A stretch of DNA of 64,000 nt from Actinomycetes bacterium (GTDB taxonomy: Bacteria; Actinomycetota; Coriobacteriia; Anaerosomatales; Anaerosomataceae): NCBI GenBank assembly GCA_022839745.1, contig JALHJB010000001.1:62001-126000 (forward strand), given 5' to 3'. The notes under the pieces are model-generated. The model saw only the letters and a list, made by a program, of their open reading frames with translations, had not been told where the DNA came from and searched no databases. The translations under genes and the position numbers were made by a program. Shown here one piece after another: positions 16,918-25,534 of this stretch. How positions within the stretch are numbered: position 1 is the first letter of the stretch; each line of letters opens with the position of its first letter.

Positions 16918-18462
16918 ATGAGCGTGCATAGGAAGATCGCACCGCCTGAGGGTCACGGAGAGGTCCTGTGCGATCCTCCGTATCCCACCTGGCACGAGCA
17001 CCTCACGGCGAACCGTGCAGCGGTGGGCACGTGGCCTGCCGCACTCCGCGAGAGGAGGACCGCCGCTCGCGAGGAGTTCCTCGCGCTCGCCCAGACGTAC
17101 ACGCGTGCCCTTGGTATCGACGCGCCGGAACCCGCCCCTGACGCGCCCATCGTGCTGACCGGTCATCAGCCTGAGCTCTATCACCCCGGCGTGTGGGTGA
17201 AGGTGTTCTTGCTGCAGCGATTGGCGGAGGACGCCGGGGCCACCGCGGTCGACCTGGTGGTGGACACCGATCGTGCGGGAGCGGTGGGCGCGAGACTGCC
17301 GTGGCTCGGAGCGCCCGTGGAGGTCCGCACGGTGGTGCTCGCGCAACCAGGCGACGCCACCTTCGCGCAGTCGCCGGTTCCCGACGACGCACAGCGCGCT
17401 GACTTCCGAGAGCGCGGGGCCGAGGTCCTTGAACGGTTGCCCGCACCGGCCCTATCGCACCACTTCGGCGCGTACTGTGACGCGCTTGATGCCGCCGCCT
17501 CGCGCGCGGACGACCTCGGCGGCATGCTTACCGCGGCACGGCGCGCCTTCGAGACGCCGGCGGGGAGCTGGTATCTGCAGGCCCCGGTATCGGGCGTCGC
17601 GAAGCTTGCGGCCTATCGCGCGTGGGCATTGGATGTGCTCTCCGACGCTGCGCGGTTCCGCGAGGTCATGAACGACGCCTTGCGGTCGTATCGGGCGCGT
17701 ACCGGCACACGCTCGGCGGCCCAGCCGTTTCCAGATCTCGAGCAGCGGGGCGATCGGGTCGAGGTGCCGTTCTGGCTGCTGCGCGACGGCACGCGGGAGC
17801 GCGTGTGGGTGGATGCCCACGGCGCCCTGTACCTCGGTGAAGGTGCCGCTCCCGACCCGGCGGGCACCACCGTGCGCGATCTCGGCTCGCGCGCCGGCGA
17901 CGCCGTGCTTGCGCCCAAGGCGATCACGCTCACGTTGTTCGCCCGGCTGTTCCTCGGCGACTACTTCATACACGGCACGGGCGGTGGTCGTTACGATCGC
18001 GTGACCGACGCGGTGATCCGCGCATACTACGGGATCGAACCTCCGCGATTCGCTATCGCGTCCATGACGTTGCTGCTGCCGCTGGGCGCGCATGTCGTCA
18101 CGGACGAGGAGGTTGCGGCACTCACGCAGCGTCTCAATCGGCTTGAGCACAATCCCGACGCCATGCTCGATGAGCTCGAGTTCGATGACGACGCGGAGTA
18201 CGCCCGGGCCCATGAGCTCGCGGACCGCAAGGCGCGGCTCGTGAGGGAGATCGCGGCCCCGGACGCGGACAAGAAGTCCATCGGCGCCGAGATCCGCGAG
18301 GTGAACGGTGCGCTCGCCGCGCTCCTGGAGCCGGTGGTGCGCGAGACGCGCGCGGCGCTCGAGCGTGCGCGTGCCGCACAGGCGGCCTCCGATGTGCTTA
18401 CGGACCGCACGTACCCGTTCTGTCTCTGGGATCCCCGGGAGGTCGCCGACAAGGTGCGCTAG
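16918..18462 (+). CDS. BshC-like protein of uncertain function
   Basis: 514 residues, 9 bp after the deacetylase gene. The N-terminal third contains VLTGHQPELYHPGVWVKVF (about 79-97), similar to the Rossmann-like N-terminal motif of BshC, the putative cysteine-adding enzyme of bacillithiol synthesis. A region GGGRYDRVTDAVIRAYYG (about 359-376) and a charged helical, probably coiled-coil stretch (about 395-500) follow, also reminiscent of BshC. BshC is normally about 540 residues. The match is partial, so it may be a distant relative acting on another glycosyl acceptor. Position after glycosyltransferase and deacetylase genes supports a shared pathway. ATG start; GGAG upstream. Confidence 0.65.
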   Translation: MSVHRKIAPPEGHGEVLCDPPYPTWHEHLTANRAAVGTWPAALRERRTAAREEFLALAQTYTRALGIDAPEPAPDAPIVLTGHQPELYHPGVWVKVFLLQRLAEDAGATAVDLVVDTDRAGAVGARLPWLGAPVEVRTVVLAQPGDATFAQSPVPDDAQRADFRERGAEVLERLPAPALSHHFGAYCDALDAAASRADDLGGMLTAARRAFETPAGSWYLQAPVSGVAKLAAYRAWALDVLSDAARFREVMNDALRSYRARTGTRSAAQPFPDLEQRGDRVEVPFWLLRDGTRERVWVDAHGALYLGEGAAPDPAGTTVRDLGSRAGDAVLAPKAITLTLFARLFLGDYFIHGTGGGRYDRVTDAVIRAYYGIEPPRFAIASMTLLLPLGAHVVTDEEVAALTQRLNRLEHNPDAMLDELEFDDDAEYARAHELADRKARLVREIAAPDADKKSIGAEIREVNGALAALLEPVVRETRAALERARAAQAASDVLTDRTYPFCLWDPREVADKVR

Positions 18463-18542
18463 CGCCTGGCAGCTCGCGGGGGTAGAATGCTCGTCACCCG
18501 CTTTGGGCGGGGTACGACCGTCAGAATGAAAGGACCGCCATC

Positions 18543-18719
18543 ATGGGTAAGCCCGTCGTGGATCCCGACCTGTGCACCGCCTGCGGCATCTGTGTTGATG
18601 AGTGCCCCACAAGCGCGCTCGACCTCGAGGACGTTGCTGTTCTCGCCCGTCCGGATGACTGCACTGAGTGCGGCACGTGTGAGGACGTCTGCCCGAACGA
18701 GGCGATCAAGCTCCAGTAG
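18543..18719 (+). CDS. 2[4Fe-4S] ferredoxin
   Basis: 58-residue clostridial-type ferredoxin. Two cluster motifs, CTACGICVDECP (11-22) and CTECGTCEDVCP (40-51), give the eight cysteines for two [4Fe-4S] clusters. It is a low-potential electron carrier, a natural partner of Rnf and of ferredoxin-dependent oxidoreductases. AAAGGA lies nine bases before the ATG. The gene is a single unit ahead of a hairpin terminator (18745-18769); TAGAAT at about 18483 is a possible -10 box. Too short for a 60-residue gene-calling cut-off. Confidence 0.95.
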   Translation: MGKPVVDPDLCTACGICVDECPTSALDLEDVAVLARPDDCTECGTCEDVCPNEAIKLQ

Positions 18720-18744
18720 CACGCCAGACCTACGGCGCTCACAT

Positions 18745-18769
18745 GATGCCGGGCCTGGTGTCCGGCATC
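18745..18769. terminator. Hairpin terminator between ferredoxin and plsY
   Basis: GATGCCGG (18745-18752) pairs with CCGGCATC (18762-18769) around a 9-nt loop, between two convergent genes. The flanking TGTGCGTCT gives a modest T-rich tail on the plus strand. It may serve both genes. Confidence 0.6.
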
Positions 18770-18776
18770 TGTGCGT

Positions 18777-19487
18777 CTAGCCCCGGGGACCGCCACGGTC
18801 GTGGATGTAAAAGCGCGGCTCCTGCCCCTTGAGCAGGCCGATGAACCGCCGATGGTGGGCCGCGTAGACCACAGCGCCCATCACGAGGGCGAAGAGGAAG
18901 TCCGGCGAGCGCAGCAGCGCGGCCGTGATAGGGAGCGTGAGCGCGGCGGCGACCTGTCCGGCCATCATGTAACGTGTGATCGCGATGACCGCGACCCCGA
19001 CCACCACCACCGCGACGAAGTACCGCACATCGTAGGCGAGGAGCGCTCCCGCCCCGGTGGCGAGCCCCTTGCCCGAGCGGTGCAGCCGCTTCTTGATGAG
19101 CGCCATCACTGCGGAGTAGTTATGGCCAAGAACCGTGCCCGCCACGGCGGCCATCGGGATGAACGCCCACGAACCGTCTCCACCGGCCATGCCGACACCA
19201 ACCGGCACTGCGAGCACGCCGCCGGCGAGCCACTTGGCGATACCGACGGGGACGACGCCTTTCAGCACATCGGCGACCATCGCGACCACGAACCAGCCCC
19301 ACGAGCCGGTGGTGCGGCGCACGTTCATCGCGCCGACGTTGCCCGTGCCGTGTGTGGTGATGTCCTCGCCGGTTACGGCGCGGACGATAAGGTAAGCACA
19401 GGGTATCGAGGCGGCGAGGTAGGAGAGCGAGAGCGCGCCCGCCGTCGCCATCATCGTCGTGGCGGGTGTGATGTCCACGGCGCTCAT
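18777..19487 (-). CDS. plsY: Glycerol-3-phosphate acyltransferase PlsY
   Basis: 236-residue polytopic membrane enzyme that acylates glycerol-3-phosphate with acyl-phosphate, the first step of phospholipid synthesis. SIPCAYLIVRAVTGEDI then GTGNVGAMNVRRTTG (about 45-60) is PlsY motif 1, GHNYSAVM with downstream SGKGLATGAGAL is motif 2, and a third conserved region lies near the C-terminus. About six hydrophobic helices. The ATG overlaps the stop of the upstream lipid-kinase gene by 4 bp (ATGA), a fitting pair of lipid genes. The conserved Phe of the usual GHxFP motif is replaced (GHNYS). Confidence 0.85.
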   Translation of the reverse strand: MSAVDITPATTMMATAGALSLSYLAASIPCAYLIVRAVTGEDITTHGTGNVGAMNVRRTTGSWGWFVVAMVADVLKGVVPVGIAKWLAGGVLAVPVGVGMAGGDGSWAFIPMAAVAGTVLGHNYSAVMALIKKRLHRSGKGLATGAGALLAYDVRYFVAVVVVGVAVIAITRYMMAGQVAAALTLPITAALLRSPDFLFALVMGAVVYAAHHRRFIGLLKGQEPRFYIHDRGGPRG

Positions 19488-20386
19488 CGCTCGAGCGGGA
19501 CGACGTACTCGATGGCCAGCGGCAGCACTTCGACCTCGAAGCGGTTGCCCACCATCACCTCGCCGTCGATCTGCGCGGGTATGGGCTCGTCAGACTCGAT
19601 CACCACCGAGCGATGACGCGACATGCGCACGACCTTCATGCCCGTGTGTTTGCCCACCACCACGAATGGCAGCCGCACGAGCGCCTGGGGGAGCGAGAGC
19701 GGGTCGATCAGGCAGACCTCGAGGAGGCCGTCATCGGGCAGCGCGTCGGGGGTGATCCTGAAGCCGCCGCCGTAGGTGGGCCCTATCGTCGTCGCAAGTG
19801 CGAGCACATCGTCCTCCACAGGCTCTGCGCCGTCCCACGAGATGCGGACGTGGTGTGGGTACAGCTCGTTCAGGAGCACGTGGACGAGTGCGGTGAAGTA
19901 GAGCCACAGCCCCGCCCGCCTGGTGGTGGCCTTGTACTCGACCGCCTTTGCGGTGACGCGCGCGTCGAGGCCTGCCGCAAACGAGTTGTTGAAGTACATA
20001 TCGTTGCACCGGCCGATGTCGAACCTCCGGCGACGGCCCGATATGAGAGCCAGTGTCGCCTCGGCGATGTCTTCAGGCACGCCGACGGTGCGACGTGTGT
20101 CGTTCCCGCTGCCTGTAGGGATGAGGCCGAGTGCGGGGCGGTCGCCTTCGGGGCGCGCCATGATCCCGTTCAGCACTTCGTGGACCGTGCCGTCCCCGCC
20201 GACCGCCACCAGCACATCGTAACCCTGTGCGTCGCGAGCGATCTCAGCGGCATGGCCCATGTAGGCGGTGAGAGTGAGGTCGAACTCGGCAGACTGCAGG
20301 AGCTGTTCGATGACCGGAACGAGCGGGCCTGTTTCGCCGTGCCGGGCCTCTGGGTTCACGATGAGAAGCATGCGGCTTGTCGTCAT
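19484..20386 (-). CDS. Diacylglycerol/lipid kinase family protein
   Basis: 300 residues of the DAGK-catalytic (YegS/DgkB/BmrU) superfamily, which phosphorylate lipid alcohols with ATP. The N-terminal LLIVNPEARHGETG and the nucleotide-binding VAVGGDGTVHEVLNGI (about 57-72) are diagnostic; IPTGSGNDTRR follows. The C-terminal beta domain contains GGGFRITPDALPDDGLLEVCLI. Start assignment is uncertain: ATG 20386 and ATG 20371 both lack a clear ribosome-binding site; 20386 keeps the full beta-strand. Translationally coupled with plsY. Possible roles are recycling diacylglycerol to phosphatidic acid or modifying a glycolipid. Confidence 0.87.
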   Translation of the reverse strand: MTTSRMLLIVNPEARHGETGPLVPVIEQLLQSAEFDLTLTAYMGHAAEIARDAQGYDVLVAVGGDGTVHEVLNGIMARPEGDRPALGLIPTGSGNDTRRTVGVPEDIAEATLALISGRRRRFDIGRCNDMYFNNSFAAGLDARVTAKAVEYKATTRRAGLWLYFTALVHVLLNELYPHHVRISWDGAEPVEDDVLALATTIGPTYGGGFRITPDALPDDGLLEVCLIDPLSLPQALVRLPFVVVGKHTGMKVVRMSRHRSVVIESDEPIPAQIDGEVMVGNRFEVEVLPLAIEYVVPLER

Positions 20387-20443
20387 GTGTGTCGCGATCG
20401 CCGGTGTGGGTCCTGGGCGCAAGCATAGCGGTCACGAATCCGC

Positions 20444-20473
20444 TTGGAAACAGGGGAGGGCGTGTGCTACTGT
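20444..20473 (+). promoter_or_regulatory. Promoter of tRNA-Arg
   Basis: TTGGAA (-35) and TACTGT (-10) separated by 18 bp, about 15 bp before the mature tRNA 5' end. Sigma-70-like. Confidence 0.6.
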
Positions 20474-20487
20474 TCACGGGCGCCCCC

Positions 20488-20563
20488 GCCCTCTTAGCTC
20501 AGGGGATAGAGCGTCTGCCTCCGGAGCAGAAGGTCGTAGGTTCGAATCCTACAGAGGGCGCCA
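20488..20563 (+). tRNA. tRNA-Arg (anticodon CCG)
   Basis: Complete 76-nt cloverleaf. The acceptor stem GCCCTCT pairs with AGAGGGC. The D arm is TAGCTCAGGGGATAGAGC, and the anticodon stem TCTGC/GCAGA holds the loop CTCCGGA with anticodon CCG. The T arm GTAGGTTCGAATCCTAC is standard. The 3' CCA is encoded. It reads CGG arginine codons. A strong terminator follows at 20579-20603. Confidence 0.97.
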
Positions 20564-20578
20564 AGCGGCACATGCAAA

Positions 20579-20608
20579 GGGCCGGTCCACAGCGGACCGG
20601 CCCTTCTT
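20579..20608 (+). terminator. Rho-independent terminator after tRNA-Arg
   Basis: GGGCCGGTCC pairs perfectly with GGACCGGCCC around ACAGC, followed by TTCTT. Confidence 0.85.
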
Positions 20609-20631
20609 GCATGCATGGCGGAGGCGAGAGG

Positions 20632-22695
20632 CTAGTGCCCCTCGGCCTTCTCCTTCTGATACTCCTCGACTAGCTTCTTCTGGATGTCGCCCGGGACCTG
20701 CTCGTAGCTGTCGATCGTGAGCGTGTACGAGCCGGTGCCGCTGGTGATCGACCGCAGGTGCGGCGAGTAGTGCACGACCTCGGCATATGGGGCCTGCGCG
20801 CGGATCACCTGGATGCCCGCTTCGGGTGCGTCCATGCCAAGGATGCGCCCACGGATGGAGGAGATGTCGCCCATGACCGCGCCGGCGTGCTCGTCGGGCA
20901 CCTCGATGGTGAGGGTGGCGATCGGCTCGAGGATCACGGGGTCCGCCTTCTCGGCGGCGGCGCGGAACCCGATGCGAGCGGCGGTCTTGAACGCCATCTC
21001 GTTGGAGTCGACCGCGTGCATCGAGCCATCGTATACGGCCACCTTCACATCCTGCACGGGGTAACCGGCAATGGCGCCAGAAGCCATCGTGTCCTGGACG
21101 CCCTTGTCGATTGCGACGATGAATGGTTTGGAGATCCTGCCACCCACGATCTCGTCGATGAACTCGTAGCCGCCGCCCGGGTTGGGCTCGAGCCGCAGCC
21201 AGCAGTCGGCGAACTGGCCGCTTCCGCCGGTCTGCTTCTTGTGGCGGCCCTGCGCCTGTGCCGTCTTGCGGATCGTCTCCCGGTACGGGATGCGGATGTC
21301 GATGAGCTCGGCCTCAACGTGGAACCGGTCATGCAGCCGATTGAGCAGCACGTCGATCGCGGCGTCGCCATAGGAGGTGATAACCGTCTGGTGGGTCTCC
21401 TCGTCACGGCGCAGCGTAAGGGACGGGTCTTCGTCCACGATGCTCTTGAGAGCCGAGCCGAGCTTGTCCTCGTCGGCCTTGGTCTTGGCGACGATGGCCA
21501 CAGGGTACAGCGGCTCGGGGAGTGGCAGCGGCGCGAAGGCGATGTCGCCCTTGGCCGAGAGCGTGTCGTTGGTGAGGGTATCGGAGAGCTTGGTGAGCAC
21601 CGCGATGTCGCCGGCGGGCGCGCCATCGATGTCCACGGTCTCCTTGCCGATCATCTTGAAGACGTGGGCGATGCGCTCCTTCTTGCCAGTGCGCGAGTTC
21701 ACGAGCTCCTGCCCGGGCTTGAGGGTGCCGGACACGACCTTCACGAAGTTGATGCGCCCGACATAGGGGTCGGACAGCGTCTTGAACACGTGCACAGCGA
21801 CGTCCCCCTCGACAGAGAAGGGGACCTCGCTGCCGTCGACCGTCGTGAGCGGACCGTGCGCGGTGGGCTCAGGGAAGAACGTCACGATGTCGTCCATCAG
21901 GTCCTCGACGCCCTGCATCGTGATCGCAGAACCCACGAACACCGGGATGAAGATCGACTGTGCGATCGCCTTGCCCAGGAGCGTCTCGAGCTCCTCCTGC
22001 GACAGGCGGTCACCGTCGAGGTACTTCATCATGAGGTCGTCGTCGGCCTCAGCCACGAGTTCGCACAGCTTGTCGCGAGCAGCCTCGGCCATATCCGCGA
22101 GCTCGGCGGGGATCTCGAGGATCTCCTCCTGATCGCCCTCGTGGTGGTACGCCTTCATGCGGATGATGTCGATCACGCCGCGCAGGTCCTGTTCGGCGCC
22201 GATGGGGATCTGCACTGCGCCGACACGATGGCCGAACGCCGCGTCGAGGGCGGCCATCGCAGCGTCGAAGTCGGCGTGCTCCTTGTCCATGCGGTTGATG
22301 AAGACCGCCTTGGCGATGCCCATGTCGGTGGCGAGCTTCCAGAGCTTGCGCGTCTGCACCTGGGGGCCGGCGACAGCGTCCACCACGAACAGCGCCATCT
22401 CGGCGGCCTCGATGCCAGCCACCGCGTCACCGATGAAGTCGGCATAGCCAGGGGTGTCGATGATGTTGATCTTGACGCCGTTGTGCACGACGGGCGCCAG
22501 CGCGAGGTTGAGGGTGATCTTACGTTTGACCTCTTCAGCCTCGTAGTCGAGGTTGGAGTGTCCATCCACAACGCTTCCGAGGCGGTTGGTCTGTCCCGCC
22601 ATGAAGAGCATCGCCTCGGCGAGCGACGTCTTACCGGCATCTCCATGGCCAAGCAGGACGACGTTGCGGACCTTGTCGGTGCTGGGTGCTCCCAT
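20632..22695 (-). CDS. Elongation factor G-like translational GTPase (EF-G2 type)
   Basis: 687-residue relative of EF-G. G1 is GHGDAGKTS (16-24), G3 is DTPGYADF, and G4 is NRMDKE rather than the NKMD of canonical EF-G. Domains II-V are all present (KVVSGTLKPGQ, then GEATLDV-type regions through to the C-terminal PYAEVVHYSPHLRSITSGTGSY). Such EF-G-like paralogues are common in actinobacteria beside a canonical fusA in an str operon, which is not in this window; they may act in ribosome recycling or stress. ATG 22695 was chosen because GAGGAGG lies eight bases upstream. The 278 bp upstream are rich in dyad structures (see separate entry). Confidence 0.88.
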   Translation of the reverse strand: MGAPSTDKVRNVVLLGHGDAGKTSLAEAMLFMAGQTNRLGSVVDGHSNLDYEAEEVKRKITLNLALAPVVHNGVKINIIDTPGYADFIGDAVAGIEAAEMALFVVDAVAGPQVQTRKLWKLATDMGIAKAVFINRMDKEHADFDAAMAALDAAFGHRVGAVQIPIGAEQDLRGVIDIIRMKAYHHEGDQEEILEIPAELADMAEAARDKLCELVAEADDDLMMKYLDGDRLSQEELETLLGKAIAQSIFIPVFVGSAITMQGVEDLMDDIVTFFPEPTAHGPLTTVDGSEVPFSVEGDVAVHVFKTLSDPYVGRINFVKVVSGTLKPGQELVNSRTGKKERIAHVFKMIGKETVDIDGAPAGDIAVLTKLSDTLTNDTLSAKGDIAFAPLPLPEPLYPVAIVAKTKADEDKLGSALKSIVDEDPSLTLRRDEETHQTVITSYGDAAIDVLLNRLHDRFHVEAELIDIRIPYRETIRKTAQAQGRHKKQTGGSGQFADCWLRLEPNPGGGYEFIDEIVGGRISKPFIVAIDKGVQDTMASGAIAGYPVQDVKVAVYDGSMHAVDSNEMAFKTAARIGFRAAAEKADPVILEPIATLTIEVPDEHAGAVMGDISSIRGRILGMDAPEAGIQVIRAQAPYAEVVHYSPHLRSITSGTGSYTLTIDSYEQVPGDIQKKLVEEYQKEKAEGH

Positions 22696-22974
22696 GAGCA
22701 TCGCCTCCTCGAGCAACACACGGACGGGCCTCGTCAGAGAAAAGGCCGGACCCGTGGTGCCCGTGCGTCGCGGGAGGCGACGACGGCCCGCTCAGGGCCC
22801 GGTGCACACATCCCGCCTCCGCCTGGCAGGCGGCGACGTGATGCCCACGATAGCACATGGAGCTCGGCGAAAACGGGGCTGTATCGCGTGCTGGCGCGAT
22901 GAGAGCACACTGGTAGAATAGAGCGATTCCAACCGTATCCGACGTTCGGCGTACGCGCCGGAAAGGGAGGTCGA
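22696..22974. other. Structured divergent intergenic region
   Basis: Between the EF-G-like gene and the cyclophilin gene. On the minus strand it contains several GC-rich inverted repeats (for example GCCGCCTGCC/GGCGGAGGCGG-type and GGGCCCTGAGCGGGCC), so the EF-G-like mRNA probably has a folded leader. TAGAAT at 22916-22921 may be the -10 box for the cyclophilin gene. I see no gene in it. Confidence 0.4.
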
Positions 22975-23667
22975 ATGATCCGGGGAACAGCTGTGTGGAG
23001 GGTCGCGCTCTTCGGCCTGCTGGCGGCCATGATGGCGTTGGCGCTCCTGGCCTCTGGTTGTTCGTCCGAGCCTGCTGAGCCGGGGTCCGCCGCCGGTGGC
23101 GACGCGGCTCCGTCCGATCCCGAGACCGCCGATGACGGCGATCCGGCCAACGCATATGAGGAGGACACCATGCATGTCTCCACTGTTGAAGTGACAGGCA
23201 CCGAGCGCGCCGTCATGGTCACATCCAAGGGCACCGTGACGCTCGAGTTCTATCCCGAGGATGCTCCGAACCACGTTGCGAGCTTCATCGAGCTTGCCGA
23301 TGCCGGGTTCTACAACGGCATCAAGTTCCATCGCGTGATCCCCGGGTTCGTGGCGCAAGGCGGAGACCCGATCACCCGCGACCTCACTCCTGAGCAGGTG
23401 GTCGCCGGCGCACCGGGCGTTGGGACCGGCGGTCCCGGCTGGCAGCAGAAGGCCGAGTTCAACTCACGCAAGCACGAGACAGGCACGCTCGCCATGGCGC
23501 GCTCGCAGCATCCCGATTCGGCAGGCTCGCAGTTCTACATCTGCCTGGCGCCGCAGCCTTCGCTCGACGGTCAGTACACCGTCTTCGGTAAGGTCGTGGA
23601 AGGCATGGAAGTGGTGACGGCGCTTACCGTGGGCGATACCATCGAATCGGTGACCATCACCCGCTAG
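22975..23667 (+). CDS. Cyclophilin-type peptidyl-prolyl isomerase lipoprotein
   Basis: 230 residues. A lipoprotein signal (hydrophobic core LFGLLAAMMALALLA then lipobox LASGC, Cys about 29) anchors it outside the membrane. An acidic, Ala/Gly/Pro-rich linker (30-60) follows. The cyclophilin domain contains FHRVIPGFVAQGGDP, LAMARSQHPDSAGSQFYICL and VFGKVVEGMEVV, which keep the catalytic-site Arg and Gln residues. It assists folding of exported proteins by isomerising prolyl bonds. ATG start with GGGAGG just upstream; 9 bp after its stop the TPR gene starts, so the two form an operon. Confidence 0.93.
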   Translation: MIRGTAVWRVALFGLLAAMMALALLASGCSSEPAEPGSAAGGDAAPSDPETADDGDPANAYEEDTMHVSTVEVTGTERAVMVTSKGTVTLEFYPEDAPNHVASFIELADAGFYNGIKFHRVIPGFVAQGGDPITRDLTPEQVVAGAPGVGTGGPGWQQKAEFNSRKHETGTLAMARSQHPDSAGSQFYICLAPQPSLDGQYTVFGKVVEGMEVVTALTVGDTIESVTITR

Positions 23668-23676
23668 GGAGGGCCT

Positions 23677-24966
23677 GTGGACGAGACGCGGCTGGCTGCC
23701 GGAGAGAAGGCATACGAGTCGGGGGACTGGACTGCCGCCGCGCGCGAGTTCCTTGGCGCGACCGCCGGTGAGATCCAGGGGAGCGGCTACGCCTTCCATC
23801 GCGCCGGAAACGCACTGATGAAGCTCAAAAGGCTCGACGACGCGTGCGCCGTATACGAGCGGGCGCTGGCCGACGAGTCGTACGAAGACCGTGCCGCGGT
23901 GGCCCGGAACATCGGCACCGCGCGCATGTCGCTCGGCAAACACGAGGAGGCCGCTGCCGCGTTCCGGCGTGCGCTCGATGAGCCGGCCGACGACAACCGC
24001 TACAAGGCACTGCAAGGCCTGGGCGGAGCGCTGTACGAGTTGGGTCAGACCGAGGAAGCCGCAGAGATGTACCGCCAGGCGGCGATCGAGCTGTCCAACC
24101 CCGACCCGGGCAAGGCGCTCAACAACCTGGGCCTGTGCCAGATGGTCTTGGGGCGGCCCGAGGACGCGGTGCAGTCTTATCAGGCGGCGGTGGATCTCCG
24201 GGGGTATGGGGGTCGCGGCAAGGCCGCGGCGAACCTCGGGACCGCGTACGCCGCGCTCGGCATGCACGAGCATGCAGTGAGCGCGTTCGAGCGCGCACGT
24301 GACGAGTTCGGCTACGAGCTCACGGGCGCCGCCGAGGCCGCGTACCGTGCCAGCCTCGGGGCATGCGCCACGGTGGAGCGGATCGACGGCTGGTCCACCG
24401 GTGAGATGCCTGCGGTGGCGCTCTCAGACACCGCACGCGCGAAGTTGTTCGATGATGATGGCGGTCCCGACGATGACGTGACGGGCTTCTTCGCCCGGAC
24501 CGACGAGGAGATGAAGGCCGCGGACCGCGAGGCACGGCGGAAGGACCGCTCCGAGCGCCGCGAGCGCAAGCCGATGTGGGTGTCGCTGCTCGTGTGGGGT
24601 GCTGTCGCGGTGCTCGTCGCGGGCGCACTGATCGCGGCGTACATGATGGGGTACGGGTATCCCACGCAGCAGATGACTGTCAACGGCGCGCTCGGCGCCT
24701 ATCAGGCCGGTGAGGACGTGAGCAGCTACTGGGTCGCCGTTCCCGCCTCCGATGTGGACAAGGCGATGTCGGGGCTGCCGCCAGCCTGGGAGTCGTACTC
24801 GATCGACTCGGTGGAGCGTACCGCACGCGCCTCTACCGCCGAGGTCACCGTCGTGCATGAGCAGGGCGGTCAGATCACGTATCAGTTCGCGCTCGTTCGT
24901 GAAGGCGTTGGCTGGAAGATCAACGGTCTTACCACCGCCTTCAATTCTATGGAGGGCGGCATCTGA
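23677..24966 (+). CDS. TPR-repeat membrane protein
   Basis: 429 residues. Residues 1-215 form about five to six tetratricopeptide repeats (AGNALMKLKRLDDACAVYER, RNIGTARMSLGKHEEAAAAF, LGGALYELGQTEEAAEMYRQ). A charged region (about 255-300) precedes one membrane helix (VSLLVWGAVAVLVAGALIAAY, about 303-325), and about 100 residues lie on the other side. With no signal peptide the TPR part is cytoplasmic and the C-terminus external, a type II-like arrangement suggesting a membrane scaffold. GTG start with GGGAGGG directly before it. I do not recognise the C-terminal domain. Confidence 0.85.
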   Translation: MDETRLAAGEKAYESGDWTAAAREFLGATAGEIQGSGYAFHRAGNALMKLKRLDDACAVYERALADESYEDRAAVARNIGTARMSLGKHEEAAAAFRRALDEPADDNRYKALQGLGGALYELGQTEEAAEMYRQAAIELSNPDPGKALNNLGLCQMVLGRPEDAVQSYQAAVDLRGYGGRGKAAANLGTAYAALGMHEHAVSAFERARDEFGYELTGAAEAAYRASLGACATVERIDGWSTGEMPAVALSDTARAKLFDDDGGPDDDVTGFFARTDEEMKAADREARRKDRSERRERKPMWVSLLVWGAVAVLVAGALIAAYMMGYGYPTQQMTVNGALGAYQAGEDVSSYWVAVPASDVDKAMSGLPPAWESYSIDSVERTARASTAEVTVVHEQGGQITYQFALVREGVGWKINGLTTAFNSMEGGI

Positions 24967-25069
24967 TATCTGTTTCCTCGGATTCTGCGCGCAGGGGATG
25001 TCCTGTGCGGACCGAAACAACGTGTGAATAGGCTGACGGACCCGTCGGCATGCATGAGAAGGAGCGAAC

Positions 25070-25471
25070 GTGGAACAGAGGACCTATTGCATGATCAAGC
25101 CCGACGCCGTCGCCCGCGGCCTCGTGGGCCGCATCGTCACGCGATTCGAGGACGTGGGACTTGCGATCGAACGTCTGGAGCTCGGGATGGTCACCCCGGA
25201 GCAGGCGGCCGCGAACTATGCCGAGCACGAGGGCAAGCCCTTCTACGCGGGCCTCGTCGAGTACATCACGTCCGGCCCGGTCGTGAAGATGGTGCTCGCC
25301 GGTCCGGACGCCGTACCGGTGGTGCGCAAGCTCATGGGTGTCACCAACCCGAAGGACGCCGCGCCGGGCACGATCCGCGGCGACTACGGCCTCACGCTCG
25401 ATGCGAACATCGTCCACGGGTCGGATTCACCTGAGAGCGCCGAGCGGGAGATCGCGATCTTCTTCGGCTAG
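25070..25471 (+). CDS. ndk: Nucleoside diphosphate kinase
   Basis: 133-residue enzyme equilibrating nucleoside triphosphates with diphosphates. Catalytic H116 is in the motif NIVHGSDSPESAEREI. The N-terminal MIKPDAVARGLVGRIV and the Lys/Arg substrate ligands are conserved. The length is typical of bacterial Ndk. GTG start; AAGGAG lies six bases upstream. Followed by a hairpin (25484-25512) and the Rnf operon. Confidence 0.96.
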   Translation: MEQRTYCMIKPDAVARGLVGRIVTRFEDVGLAIERLELGMVTPEQAAANYAEHEGKPFYAGLVEYITSGPVVKMVLAGPDAVPVVRKLMGVTNPKDAAPGTIRGDYGLTLDANIVHGSDSPESAEREIAIFFG

Positions 25472-25483
25472 ACCAACGGTCAG

Positions 25484-25512
25484 GACGCTCCGGCGGCGTT
25501 TGCTGGAGCGTC
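25484..25512 (+). terminator. Hairpin between ndk and rnfC
   Basis: GACGCTCC (25484-25491) pairs with GGAGCGTC (25505-25512) around a 13-nt loop; only TCAC follows. It may separate ndk from the Rnf operon or attenuate read-through into it. Confidence 0.5.
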
Positions 25513-25534
25513 TCACGGGTGGGGAGGGGTGCGT

